Positions 34,596 through 42,859 of a DNA stretch of 64,000 nucleotides are shown one piece after another. Source of the DNA: Dyella_A sp050749815. Its GTDB lineage: Bacteria > Pseudomonadota > Gammaproteobacteria > Xanthomonadales > Rhodanobacteraceae. A program made the translations under genes and the position numbers. The notes beneath the pieces were generated by a model. That model saw only the letters and a program-made list of their open reading frames with translations. It ran no database searches and was not told where the DNA came from. The DNA is taken from positions 3,906,001 to 3,970,000 of the forward strand of contig NZ_CP192735.1 of assembly GCF_050749815.1 (NCBI RefSeq), written 5' to 3'. Position 1 is the stretch's first letter. Each line of letters begins with the position of its first letter.

Positions 34596-35029
34596 GGGTG
34601 TCCGGCAAAGGAATAGTGCTTGTGTGCGAGGTAGCTGGTGGCTGCCGAAATTACGAGAAAGAGAGCCTGGAGGAGGAGCGGATCTGCATGAGTTATGGAT
34701 GCCGCTATCGGTAAGAATATGGAGTTGGCTATTACAACAGTGCTGTTCGCAAGCGTAAAGCGCATGAATTGCTTAAGCCACATTCCTCTGGCACGAAAAA
34801 CAAAGAGGCGCTGCACCAGGAATGCCAAAGGCAAGGCTATTGCGTAAGAAACTACGATGGTTCCAAGGGCACCCAATTGTGTCCCGTAGAGGATGTGCAC
34901 CCCCACAAAAATGAGATAGCCGGCAACCGTGTTCCATCCCCCAGCCAAAATAAAACGCACCTTCTCGGAGGCGAAGGCTTGGACGAAAAAGGCTAGCGCT
35001 TTTTGGGCTAGAGGGACAACGCGCATCAT
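34592..35029 (-). CDS. GtrA-family membrane protein (putative lipid-linked sugar flippase)
   Basis: A 145-aa protein with four transmembrane helices: FILAGGWNTVAGYLIFVGVH, ALGTIVVSYAIALPLAFLVQ, FTLANSTVVIANSIFLPIA and LLLQALFLVISAATSYLAHK, ending in the family hallmark HKHYSFAG. GtrA proteins are thought to flip undecaprenyl-phosphate sugars to the periplasm. Starts ATGATG; overlaps the acetyltransferase stop and the aminotransferase start by four bases each. Confidence 0.87.
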   Translation of the reverse strand: MMRVVPLAQKALAFFVQAFASEKVRFILAGGWNTVAGYLIFVGVHILYGTQLGALGTIVVSYAIALPLAFLVQRLFVFRARGMWLKQFMRFTLANSTVVIANSIFLPIAASITHADPLLLQALFLVISAATSYLAHKHYSFAGHP

Positions 35030-35643
35030 ACAGATCGACTTTTTGCAGGATTTCCGACGAAGATGCCAGCGCGAGAAATTGAGGAGACGACCACGGCTCC
35101 CATTCCGATGACCGACTCAGCGGCAATCGAGAGTCCTTCCCTGAGAGACGCATTGGTTCCCATATACGTGCCGGTACCTATCTGGCACCGACCACTTATG
35201 TTGACAGCGGGCGCTGTCGTTACGAAGTCCTCCAGCGAGCAGTCATGCCCGACCGTAGTGGAAAGATTGAGCTGTACGTGCGCGCCGATTTGTATGTCGC
35301 AAGTGAGTATGCATCCGGCACAGATCACTACTCCGGTACCGATTTCTATCGAGCGCCCTTGCACCACCGTCGGGTGGATGATCGTCGGATACCGTGTTTC
35401 TGGTGGCAGCGAATCGCGAACGGCGCGGCGGGCCGCTGGATTGCCTAGCGCCAATACCAGTTCTGTCTTCGCAGGATCAAATTGGGATAGAGGAAGGACA
35501 GGGAGGCCGCTTACAGTGCGGTCCTTCCATATCTCGTCAGTCTCGAAAAACGAGGCGACTTTGTTGCCTAAGCCAGCGTGATCCAGGAGCGAAAGTACCT
35601 CGCGCCCGAAGCCGCCTGACCCGAAGATCCCTATCTTTCGCAT
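35026..35643 (-). CDS. PglD/VioB-like sugar O- or N-acetyltransferase
   Basis: Left-handed beta-helix acyltransferase, 205 aa. The N-terminal Rossmann-like domain (RKIGIFGSGGFGREVLSLLD; ELVLALGNPAARRAV) binds the nucleotide sugar, followed by hexapeptide repeats (IHPTVVQGRSIEIGTGVVIC; IGAHVQLNLSTTVGHDCSLE) with the expected catalytic His in TVGHD, and a final FVGNPAKSRSV. PglD, VioB and NeuD relatives acetylate 4-amino sugars using acetyl-CoA. First gene of the minus-strand cassette; its upstream gap to etfA is only 33 bp, so it may be read through from etfBA. Confidence 0.85.
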   Translation of the reverse strand: MRKIGIFGSGGFGREVLSLLDHAGLGNKVASFFETDEIWKDRTVSGLPVLPLSQFDPAKTELVLALGNPAARRAVRDSLPPETRYPTIIHPTVVQGRSIEIGTGVVICAGCILTCDIQIGAHVQLNLSTTVGHDCSLEDFVTTAPAVNISGRCQIGTGTYMGTNASLREGLSIAAESVIGMGAVVVSSISRAGIFVGNPAKSRSV

Positions 35644-35676
35644 TCGCTGCTCCTGCAGTTAGTTGAGTCCGCTGTT

Positions 35677-36618
35677 TCAGATTTGGGATTCGAGCTCCGG
35701 AAGGATCTTGAATAGGTCACCCACTAGGCCAATGTCAGCTACCTCGAAGATCGGCGCCTCGCCGTCCTTGTTGATCGCCACGATGGTGCCGGCGTCCTTG
35801 ATGCCGGTGAGGTGCTGGATGGCGCCGGAGATGCCGATGGCCATGTAAAGCTCGGGGGCGATGATCTTGCCGGTTTGGCCCACCTGCATTTCGTTGGGGC
35901 AGTAGCCAGCGTCCACGGCAGCGCGCGAGGCGCCCACGGCAGCGCCGATCTTGTCGGCGAACTTGTAGATGATGTCGAAGTTTTCCTTCGAGCCGACGCC
36001 GCGTCCGCCGGATACGACCTTGTTGGCGCTCTGCAGGTCGGGGCGGTCGCTCTTGCCCTGCTGCAGTTCCACGAAGCGGGTATGCGAGGGCAGGGTGGCG
36101 TCGACGCTCAGTGCTTCGATTGGGGCGCCCTGGTTGCCCATGGCCGCGGCGGACCACGACGCCGTGCGGATGGTGGCAACGACGGTGTGATCCGGGTTCG
36201 CCTCCACGGTGACGATGGCGTTGCCGGCGTAGATCGGGCGCTTGAAGGAATGTGCACCTTCCACGCTCATCACGTCGCTGACCTGGGCCACGCCGAGCAG
36301 GGCGGCCACGCGCGGGGCGAGGTCCTTGCCGAAGGTGGTGGAGGGGGCGAACACGTGGCTGTAGCCGGCGGCGGCCTTGGCCACCTGCGGTGCCAGTACG
36401 GCAGCCAGCGCGTGGGCATTCTCGGGCCTGGCGACGGTAAGCACGCGGCTGACGCCTTCGATCTTGGCCGCCTCGGCGGCGATAGCATCGGCGCTGTCTG
36501 CGAGCACCAGCACGTCGATGGCTTCGGGTTTGACGGCGATTGCAGCGCTCACGGCGCGCGCGGTAGCCGGGTTGAGCTTGCCGTGCAGGTGCTCGGCGAT
36601 GACGAGGATCTTGCTCAT
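35677..36618 (-). CDS. etfA: Electron transfer flavoprotein alpha subunit
   Basis: FAD-binding subunit of ETF, carrying electrons from acyl-CoA and other dehydrogenases to ETF-ubiquinone oxidoreductase. Starts MSKILVIAEHLHGKLNP after GGAG; the N-terminal domain contains HVFAPSTTFGKDLAPRVAAL, and the C-terminal FAD domain has VVSGGRGVGSKENFDII, GASRAAVDAGYCPNEMQVGQ, GISGAIQHLTGI and AINKDGEAPIFEVADIGLVG. Length 313 aa. Transcribed after etfB, from which it is separated by a REP pair. In Xanthomonas etfA is the other conserved border of the LPS locus (established). Confidence 0.96.
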   Translation of the reverse strand: MSKILVIAEHLHGKLNPATARAVSAAIAVKPEAIDVLVLADSADAIAAEAAKIEGVSRVLTVARPENAHALAAVLAPQVAKAAAGYSHVFAPSTTFGKDLAPRVAALLGVAQVSDVMSVEGAHSFKRPIYAGNAIVTVEANPDHTVVATIRTASWSAAAMGNQGAPIEALSVDATLPSHTRFVELQQGKSDRPDLQSANKVVSGGRGVGSKENFDIIYKFADKIGAAVGASRAAVDAGYCPNEMQVGQTGKIIAPELYMAIGISGAIQHLTGIKDAGTIVAINKDGEAPIFEVADIGLVGDLFKILPELESQI

Positions 36619-36638
36619 GGGTGTCTCCGGTGTTCCAT

Positions 36639-36720
36639 GTAGGAGCCTGCTTGCGGGCGATGCTCTTCTCGCTTCGCTGTGGATCAGGAGCAACAGCATC
36701 GCCCGCGAGCGGGCTCCTAC
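36639..36720. repeat. Inverted REP pair inside the etfB-etfA operon
   Basis: Arms 36639-36664 (starting GTAGGAGCCTGCTTGCGGGC) and 36695-36720 (ending GAGCGGGCTCCTAC) are inverted copies with two mismatches, of the same family as 10601-10680. It lies between etfB's stop and etfA's ribosome site, where an RNA hairpin could protect etfB mRNA or lower etfA expression. Confidence 0.8.
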
Positions 36721-36732
36721 GGATGATGGGGT

Positions 36733-37479
36733 TTACAGCAGGCCTTTTTGCTTGAGCGCGGCGACCAGTTCGGCGGCGTCCTTCACCATCACGCCCTTGC
36801 TGCGCTTGGCTGGTGCCGCGTAATGCGTGGTCTTCAGGTGGTCGTGCGACTCGACGGCCAGTGAGTCGAATTCGATCGTGTCGATCGGCTTGGACTTGGC
36901 CTTCATGATGTCCGGCAGCTTGATGAAGCGCGGCTCGTTGAGGCGCAGGTCGGTGGTCACCACGGCGGGCAGCTCGGCTTCGATCACTTCCAGGCCGGCG
37001 TCGACTTCGCGCGTCACGGTGGCCTTGCCGTCGGCGATCTCCAGCTTGCTGGCGAAGGTGGCCTGCGGACGGTCCCACAGCGCGGCGAGCATCTGGCCGG
37101 TCTGGTTGGCGTCGTCGTCGATCGCCTGCTTGCCCATCAGCACCAGACCGGGCTGCTCCTTCTCCACCAGCTTGAGGAAGGTGCGCGCGGCGGTCAGCGG
37201 CTGAACGGCTTCGCTGGTGACCACGTGGATGGCGCGGTTCGCGCCCATGGCCAGGCCGTTGCGCAAGTGCGCGGTGAGGTCGGCCGGGCCGATACCCACC
37301 ACCACGACCTCGTCGGCCACGCCTTTTTCGCGCAGGCGCAGGGCCTCTTCCAGGGCGATGTCATCGAACGGATTGGCGGAGAGCTTCACGCCGTCGGTCA
37401 CCACGCCGGTGCCGTCGGGCTTCACCTGGATGCGGACGTTGTAGTCCACGACGCGCTTGTAGCCGACCAGAATCTTCAT
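36733..37479 (-). CDS. etfB: Electron transfer flavoprotein beta subunit
   Basis: AMP-binding partner of EtfA (248 aa). Begins MKILVGYKRVVDYNVRIQVK; contains KLSANPFDDIALEEALRLRE, VVVVGIGPADLTAHLRNGLA, VLMGKQAIDDDANQTGQMLA, the ETF beta signature VIEAELPAVVTTDLRLNEPR, and C-terminal MVKDAAELVAALKQKGLL. Start ATG 37479 follows GAGGT. Lies 102 bp downstream of a large glycosyltransferase gene on the same strand. Confidence 0.96.
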   Translation of the reverse strand: MKILVGYKRVVDYNVRIQVKPDGTGVVTDGVKLSANPFDDIALEEALRLREKGVADEVVVVGIGPADLTAHLRNGLAMGANRAIHVVTSEAVQPLTAARTFLKLVEKEQPGLVLMGKQAIDDDANQTGQMLAALWDRPQATFASKLEIADGKATVTREVDAGLEVIEAELPAVVTTDLRLNEPRFIKLPDIMKAKSKPIDTIEFDSLAVESHDHLKTTHYAAPAKRSKGVMVKDAAELVAALKQKGLL

Positions 37480-37581
37480 GGATATACCTCGGATGACGGG
37501 CGCCCTCACCGGAAGGCGCAAACGCTGAATGATACCAAACCCCTGCTTGGTGCTAGCTCTGCGATGCCTCGCGCGGGAGGC

Positions 37582-39663
37582 TCAATCGAACGCTCGTTCC
37601 AGCGCGGCGCGCGCCACGGAGAGGGAGAAATGGGAACGAACGTGCTCCGCTGAGGCAGCCGAAAGCCGCTCCCAGAGGGCCTGATCGTCGTTCAGCTTGA
37701 TCACCTCGTCGGCGAACCTCGATGGCTCGTCTGCGAGCAAGGCATTGACGCCATGCTGCAGCCCCATGCCTTCGGCTGCCACGGAGGTGGCGACCACAGG
37801 CAACCCGTGGCTCATCGCGGTATTCACTTTGCCTTTCACACCGGCCCCGATGCGCAGCGGAGCCAGCGCAACGCGGCTGCCCTGCATCCAGGGTTCGAGA
37901 TCGGGCACCCGGCCATGGATGACGACACCATCGCGAGTAAATTCCCGCCGCAGACGTTCGGATATGTCACCCACCAGATGCAGTACGAGTTCGGGGCGCC
38001 TTTCATGCAGAAGCGGCCAGATCTCGTCAATGAGCCAGCGGATCGCATCCTCATTGGGCGGATGCCCGCAACCACCGACGAAAACCAGTCCACTGCGCTC
38101 GCTAAATGATCGGCGGCTGCCCGGGACCTCGTGCATGTTGGGAAGCAGCAAAACTTTGGCGCCGGGTACGGCCTCAAGCAACAGCTTCTGTTCGACCGGA
38201 CTCACCACCAAGGTGGCGTCGGCCCGCCGCACCAGGTTCAGCTCTCGACGTCGTGACGCCGCGGCCTGCCGTGAAAGCGCCGCACTGCCCAGATGCCTGG
38301 CTGTTCGCTCTTCCCTGACGAAGTGCAAGTCCTCGGTATCGAACAGCACCTTTGCATTCGGTACAAGGCGCCGGAACAGCGGTAGGTTGGTATCGGCCAC
38401 GTAGTAACGACACAGCATGGCGGCGTCGAGGCTGGCGCCTTCGCGCTTGAGCCAGCGAGAGAGCGAAGGCGACTGCGGTTTGCAGAGTACCTCCACGCCG
38501 TGTCGTCCCAGCAGCGCTATCTCGTCCGGAGCCGCTTGCCGGTTGTCGGCCATGAAGGTGACGCGCCAGCCCATACTGCGCAGCAGCTTCATGATGTTGA
38601 TTACCTGCACCGAGCCCGCGTCGCGCGTGGGGTCGGGAGTCAGCGCGTCGATAACTAATATGTGTTTGGCTTCGCGCTGAATTGCCCGCTCTACCGGCAC
38701 GTCTGGGCGTGGCTGGCGCTGCAGTGCATCTCCCCATTTAGCCTTGAAGATTTCCAGATTGGTGCGCTGGTGCTGTTTCACACCGGCGAATGGATCGATG
38801 CCCGAGCTGATGCCCTCGTGGTGCACGATCATGCTGCGCGGCTCATAGATGACGCGGTGGCCGAGTGCGCGGACTGCGAACGCCAAGTCCATGTCCTCGC
38901 AGTAGGCCGGAGCGTAGCGCGCATCGAAGCGCCCAGCCTCGTCAAAAAGCGCCTTGCTGATCAGCAGCGAGGCGCCGGAGACGTAGTCGACGTCGCGCCG
39001 ATACAGATAGCGCGGATCGTCTCGGCGATCGAAACGCCCTACGTTCCAGGCTTTGGCGTCCGAGTAGACCAAGCCTCCAGCCTCCTGGAGGCGTCCGTCA
39101 GGGTAGACCAGCCGGCTGCCGGTGATGCCGCAGCCGGGTTCTTCACGGTAGGTTTCCAGCAGGGCATCAAGCCAGCCGGGGGTCACCTGGGTATCGTTGT
39201 TGAGAAAAAACAGGAAAGCCCCCCTTGCATCAGCAGCTGCGCGGTTACAGCTGCCGATGAACCCAAGATTTTCCCGGTTGATCAGCAGGCGCAGCCCCTG
39301 CACGCGGGCGAGAATCTCGGCACTGCCGTCCGACGAGGCGTCGTCGACCACTAGCACCTCGATAGGAACGATGGGCGGATGCGCTGCAATCGAGCGCAGG
39401 CACGCCAGGGTCCAAGCCAGCTTGCCATGGACGGGGATGATCACAGTGGCTTCGGGCGAATCCGACGCCGGAACCGCAAACGGCGCGAAAGGAACATCGA
39501 GCGGGGCTAAGGAAAGGGAGTCATCCTGCGATGGCCGCGGTTGAAATTCGCGTGCCACGCGCGCCACCGTGCCGCGTAGCCCTCGCTGCGCCATGCTGCC
39601 GCGGATGCGCTGAAAGAGATAGCGCAACCTTTGGGCACGCCATTGCAGGGTGTCGAGGTACAT
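37582..39663 (-). CDS. Double glycosyltransferase (GT2 + GT4-like)
   Basis: A 693-aa protein with a basic helical N-terminus (LQWRAQRLRYLFQRIRGSM), a family 2 domain (about 70-310: VIIPVHGKLAWTLACLRSI, VLVVDDASSDGSAEIL, FFLNNDTQVTPGWLDALL, PAYCEDMDLAFAVRAL) and a GT-B family 4-like domain (about 335-690: ILVIDALTPDPTRDAGSVQV, VFVGGCGHPPNEDAIRWL, RVALAPLRIGAGVKGKVNTA). It parallels the GT2-GT4 half of the 19298 protein, including shared YPDGRLQEAGG and GASLLI stretches, so the two are paralogues. ATG 39663 is chosen; the large open frame before it is a shadow of the ETF-QO gene. Sandwiched between ETF-QO (14 bp) and etfB, an odd place for an LPS gene. Confidence 0.88.
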   Translation of the reverse strand: MYLDTLQWRAQRLRYLFQRIRGSMAQRGLRGTVARVAREFQPRPSQDDSLSLAPLDVPFAPFAVPASDSPEATVIIPVHGKLAWTLACLRSIAAHPPIVPIEVLVVDDASSDGSAEILARVQGLRLLINRENLGFIGSCNRAAADARGAFLFFLNNDTQVTPGWLDALLETYREEPGCGITGSRLVYPDGRLQEAGGLVYSDAKAWNVGRFDRRDDPRYLYRRDVDYVSGASLLISKALFDEAGRFDARYAPAYCEDMDLAFAVRALGHRVIYEPRSMIVHHEGISSGIDPFAGVKQHQRTNLEIFKAKWGDALQRQPRPDVPVERAIQREAKHILVIDALTPDPTRDAGSVQVINIMKLLRSMGWRVTFMADNRQAAPDEIALLGRHGVEVLCKPQSPSLSRWLKREGASLDAAMLCRYYVADTNLPLFRRLVPNAKVLFDTEDLHFVREERTARHLGSAALSRQAAASRRRELNLVRRADATLVVSPVEQKLLLEAVPGAKVLLLPNMHEVPGSRRSFSERSGLVFVGGCGHPPNEDAIRWLIDEIWPLLHERRPELVLHLVGDISERLRREFTRDGVVIHGRVPDLEPWMQGSRVALAPLRIGAGVKGKVNTAMSHGLPVVATSVAAEGMGLQHGVNALLADEPSRFADEVIKLNDDQALWERLSAASAEHVRSHFSLSVARAALERAFD

Positions 39664-39677
39664 GGAGCCGCCGTGGA

Positions 39678-41279
39678 CTAGAGATTCTGATAATTCGGCC
39701 CCGAGCCACCTTCCGGCGTCACCCAGTTGATGATCTGGTAGGGGTCCTTGATGTCGCAGGTCTTGCAGTGCACGCAGTTGGCGGCGTTGATCTGCAGGCG
39801 CTTGCCCGCCTCGTCGTTGACGATCTCGTAGACGTTGGCGGGGCAAAAGCGGGTGCACGGGTTGCCGTACTCCTCGGCGCACTTCGTCACGCAGATCGAG
39901 GTATCTGCCACGTGCAGGTGGATCGGCTGGTCCTCGTCGTGCTCGGTGGCGGCAAAGTAGACACTGGCGAGGCGGTCGCGCGGCGGCAACTCGCGTTGCA
40001 CGTAGTCGCGCTTCGGTTCTTCCTGCTCGCCGAGCTTGTGCAGCGATGACCAGTCGGCCTTGTTCTTCAGCGTCCACGGCGAGGCGCCGCCAGTGACGGT
40101 TTCCCAGGCGGCGTTGAGCATGCCGAACCACAGGCCCTTCTTGAAGGCGGGCTTGATGTTGCGCACCTTCTTCAGCTCGGCCATCACTTCCGAGCTGCGC
40201 AGCTTCGCGTCGAAGCCGGCGGGCTTGAGGTCGTTGGCGGCCAGGTGCTCGGCGGCAAGCATGCCGCTGCGGATCGCCTGATGCGTGCCCTTGATCTTGG
40301 GCACGTTGAGCAGACCAGCGGTGTCGCCGATCAGCAGCGCACCGGGCATCTCGGTCTTCGGCAACGACTGATAGCCGCCGGTGACGATGGCGCGCGCGCC
40401 GGCCGAGAGGATGGTGCCGCCCTCGAGCAGGGGCTTCATCATCGGGTGGTTCTTCCACTGCTGGAAGGCTTCCCACGGCTGGTAGTTCGGGTCGGTGTAA
40501 TCCAGGCCGCTCACGTAGCCCAGTGCCACGCGGTCGCCGTCCAGGTGATAGAGGAAGCTGCCGCCGTAGGTGCGCGTGTCGGCCGGCCAGCCGAAGCTGT
40601 GCACGATCTTGCCCGGCGTGACGCGCCCGGCCGGCAGTTGCCACAGCTCCTTGATGCCGATGGAGTAGCCCTGGGGGTCGCTGTCCTTGTCCAGCGCAAA
40701 GCGCTTGATCAGCTGCTTGGTGAGGCTGCCGCGCGCGCCTTCGGCCAGCACGGTGACCTTGGCCTTGATGTCGATGCCCTGGGTGTAGCCGGCCTTGTGG
40801 GTGCCGTCCTTCGCCACGCCCATGTCGCCGATGCGCACGCCGGCGACCGAGCCGTCCTCGTTATAGAAGGTGTCGGCGGCGGCGAAGCCGGGGAACACAT
40901 CCACGCCCAGCGCTTCGGCCTGCGGCGCCAGCCAGGCGCACATGGCGCCCAGCGAGACGATCACGTTGCCGTGGTTGTTCATGCCCGGCGGCACCGGCAG
41001 CTTGCGCCCGCCGGTCTTGCTGAGCAGCCAGAACTCGTCTTCCTTGGCGTCCACGCAGATCGGCGGCGGATTCTTTCGCCAGTCGGGCAGCAGCGCGTCG
41101 AGCGGACCGGTTTCGATCACCGCGCCGGAAAGGATCTGGGCGCCGATGGTCGAAGCCTTCTCGATCACACAAATAGATGTGTCGGGCTGGAGCTGCTTGA
41201 GGCGGATCGCGAAGGACAGCCCCGCGGGGCCGGCACCCACGACGATCACGTCGTATTCCATCGTCTCGCGTTCGCTCAT
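39678..41279 (-). CDS. Electron transfer flavoprotein-ubiquinone oxidoreductase
   Basis: Inner-membrane-associated FAD/4Fe-4S enzyme passing electrons from ETF to ubiquinone (533 aa). FAD site YDVIVVGAGPAGLSFAIRLK; EKASTIGAQILSGAV; GNVIVSLGAMCAWL; membrane/ubiquinone region GWPADTRTYGGSFLYHL; PGALLIGDTAGLLNVPKIKG; and the C-terminal iron-sulfur cysteines in CTRFCPANVYEIV and NCVHCKTCDIKDP. Start ATG 41279 has GGAG six bases upstream; ATG 41291 is possible. Functionally linked with etfBA downstream despite the intervening glycosyltransferase. Confidence 0.95.
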   Translation of the reverse strand: MSERETMEYDVIVVGAGPAGLSFAIRLKQLQPDTSICVIEKASTIGAQILSGAVIETGPLDALLPDWRKNPPPICVDAKEDEFWLLSKTGGRKLPVPPGMNNHGNVIVSLGAMCAWLAPQAEALGVDVFPGFAAADTFYNEDGSVAGVRIGDMGVAKDGTHKAGYTQGIDIKAKVTVLAEGARGSLTKQLIKRFALDKDSDPQGYSIGIKELWQLPAGRVTPGKIVHSFGWPADTRTYGGSFLYHLDGDRVALGYVSGLDYTDPNYQPWEAFQQWKNHPMMKPLLEGGTILSAGARAIVTGGYQSLPKTEMPGALLIGDTAGLLNVPKIKGTHQAIRSGMLAAEHLAANDLKPAGFDAKLRSSEVMAELKKVRNIKPAFKKGLWFGMLNAAWETVTGGASPWTLKNKADWSSLHKLGEQEEPKRDYVQRELPPRDRLASVYFAATEHDEDQPIHLHVADTSICVTKCAEEYGNPCTRFCPANVYEIVNDEAGKRLQINAANCVHCKTCDIKDPYQIINWVTPEGGSGPNYQNL

Positions 41280-41451
41280 CGCTGGCTCCATCGTCTCGTG
41301 CGGGCGCGCGGGCAGACCGTGCGCGCGGGTATCGATCAGGACGCGCATTGTCCGTTTTCGCGTGCCGCGCGGCAAACGTGCTGCGCCACCGCTTGCAATC
41401 GCTTCACGCCGGGCGGCGATAATCCCGGCACAGCACATACAGGGAGCCCGC

Positions 41452-42849
41452 ATGAATTCGTTACCGCCGATCGCCGAACGGGACATGCGCCGCGCCACGC
41501 TGTGCCAGTTGCTGCACTGGCTGGCGGCCGATCGCGTGCAGCCGCAGGTACTGGCGGACGTGTATCTGGAGGCGATCGAGCGCATCGACCCGCAGCTCAA
41601 CGCCTATGTCGACGTGCGCGGCAGTTTGCTGCAGGAGCAGGCGCGCACGGCCGGCAAGCGCCGACGCGACGGCGTGATGGGCCGGCTCGACGGCATTCCG
41701 ATCGCGCTCAAGGACAACTTCGACGTGGCCGGCTGGCCGACCCGTGCCGGGTTGCCGGGGCGCGAAGCACCGGCCGAGGACGATGCGCACGTGGTCGCGC
41801 GTCTGCGTGCGTCCGGTGCCCTGCTCATCGGTAAGACCAACATGGACGAGGGCGCGCTCGGCGCGCTCACCGACAACCCGCATTTCGGCACCACCCACAA
41901 TCCTTATCGCCACGGCTACAGCGCGGGCGGCTCGTCCGGTGGCGCAGCGGCGGCCGTGGCCGCAGGACTGGCCGTGGCGGCGGTGGGATCGGACAGCCTC
42001 GGCTCGATCCGCATCCCCGCCAGCTACTGCGGCGTGTATGCGCTCAAGCCCACGCACGGGGAAATTTCCGCGCGTGGTCTGGTGCCGGCGGCGCGTCGTC
42101 TGGATGCCGTGGGCCTGCTTGCGCGCGGCGTGGACGATCTCACCGTGCTGCTGCAGGTGCTGGCCGGCTACGACGCGGACGACGCGCGCTCGCGCCGCCG
42201 CCGCGTGGCATTCGACCTGCCGGATTGGGAGCCGGGCCGCCTGCGTGCCGGCCTGCTCCCCGATCTCGGCGCGGTGGGTGTGTCGCCCAAGGTGCGGGCG
42301 GTGTTCGATGCCGCCATGGAAAAGCTGCCGCGCGAACTGGGCGAGCGGCGCACAGTGGATTTCAGCGACTGGGATTTCGCCCGCACGCGGCGCGCCGGCT
42401 TGCTGCTGATGGAGGCGGAGATGCTGGGCACCTTCGCCGCCGACCTGGCGAATACCGACAAGCCGGTGTCGCCGCGCTTCCGCCAGATGCTCGACTATGC
42501 GGCGCGCAAATCCGCCGGCGATTACGCCAACGCCGATCGCGTGCTCGACGCCGCCACGCTGAAGATGCGGCGCCTGTTTTCGCAGGTGGACGTGCTGGTG
42601 TTGCCCACGACGCCGCAGGGCGCTTTTCCGCTCGACGGCCCGGCGCCGGATTCGATCGCCGACCTCACCAGCTTTGCCAGCCTCGCCGGCTGCCCGGCGG
42701 TGAGCATCCCGATGGGCACGCTGCCCGATGGCCTGCCGATCGGGCTGCAGCTGGTCGGCGCGCGTGGTTCGGACCTGCGTCTGCTGGAACTGGCCAGCGT
42801 GGTTGCCGCCACGCTCGATGCTGAGCCGGTGTATCCGGCGATCGCCTGA
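41452..42849 (+). CDS. Amidase-signature family hydrolase
   Basis: Ser-cisSer-Lys amidase of unknown substrate, 465 aa. Lys of the triad in IPIALKDNFDVAGWPTRAGL (about 80), Gly/Ser loop GYSAGGSSGGAAAAVAAGLA with the cis-Ser, and nucleophile segment GSDSLGSIRIPASYCGVYAL; later SLAGCPAVSIPMGTLPDGLP. Related to GatA but without gatB/gatC neighbours, so not the tRNA amidotransferase. Start ATG 41452 follows AGGGAG. alkB begins 10 bp after its stop. Confidence 0.9.
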   Translation: MNSLPPIAERDMRRATLCQLLHWLAADRVQPQVLADVYLEAIERIDPQLNAYVDVRGSLLQEQARTAGKRRRDGVMGRLDGIPIALKDNFDVAGWPTRAGLPGREAPAEDDAHVVARLRASGALLIGKTNMDEGALGALTDNPHFGTTHNPYRHGYSAGGSSGGAAAAVAAGLAVAAVGSDSLGSIRIPASYCGVYALKPTHGEISARGLVPAARRLDAVGLLARGVDDLTVLLQVLAGYDADDARSRRRRVAFDLPDWEPGRLRAGLLPDLGAVGVSPKVRAVFDAAMEKLPRELGERRTVDFSDWDFARTRRAGLLLMEAEMLGTFAADLANTDKPVSPRFRQMLDYAARKSAGDYANADRVLDAATLKMRRLFSQVDVLVLPTTPQGAFPLDGPAPDSIADLTSFASLAGCPAVSIPMGTLPDGLPIGLQLVGARGSDLRLLELASVVAATLDAEPVYPAIA

Positions 42850-42859
42850 GTCGACGGTG

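Noticed and set aside
35735..37078. 447-codon minus-strand frame across etfA/etfB
   Set aside because: Arg-rich out-of-frame reading of etfBA that spans the REP pair; no protein-like features.
40245..41834. 529-codon plus-strand frame opposite ETF-QO
   Set aside because: Shadow of the ETF-QO gene; codon pattern and composition not protein-like.
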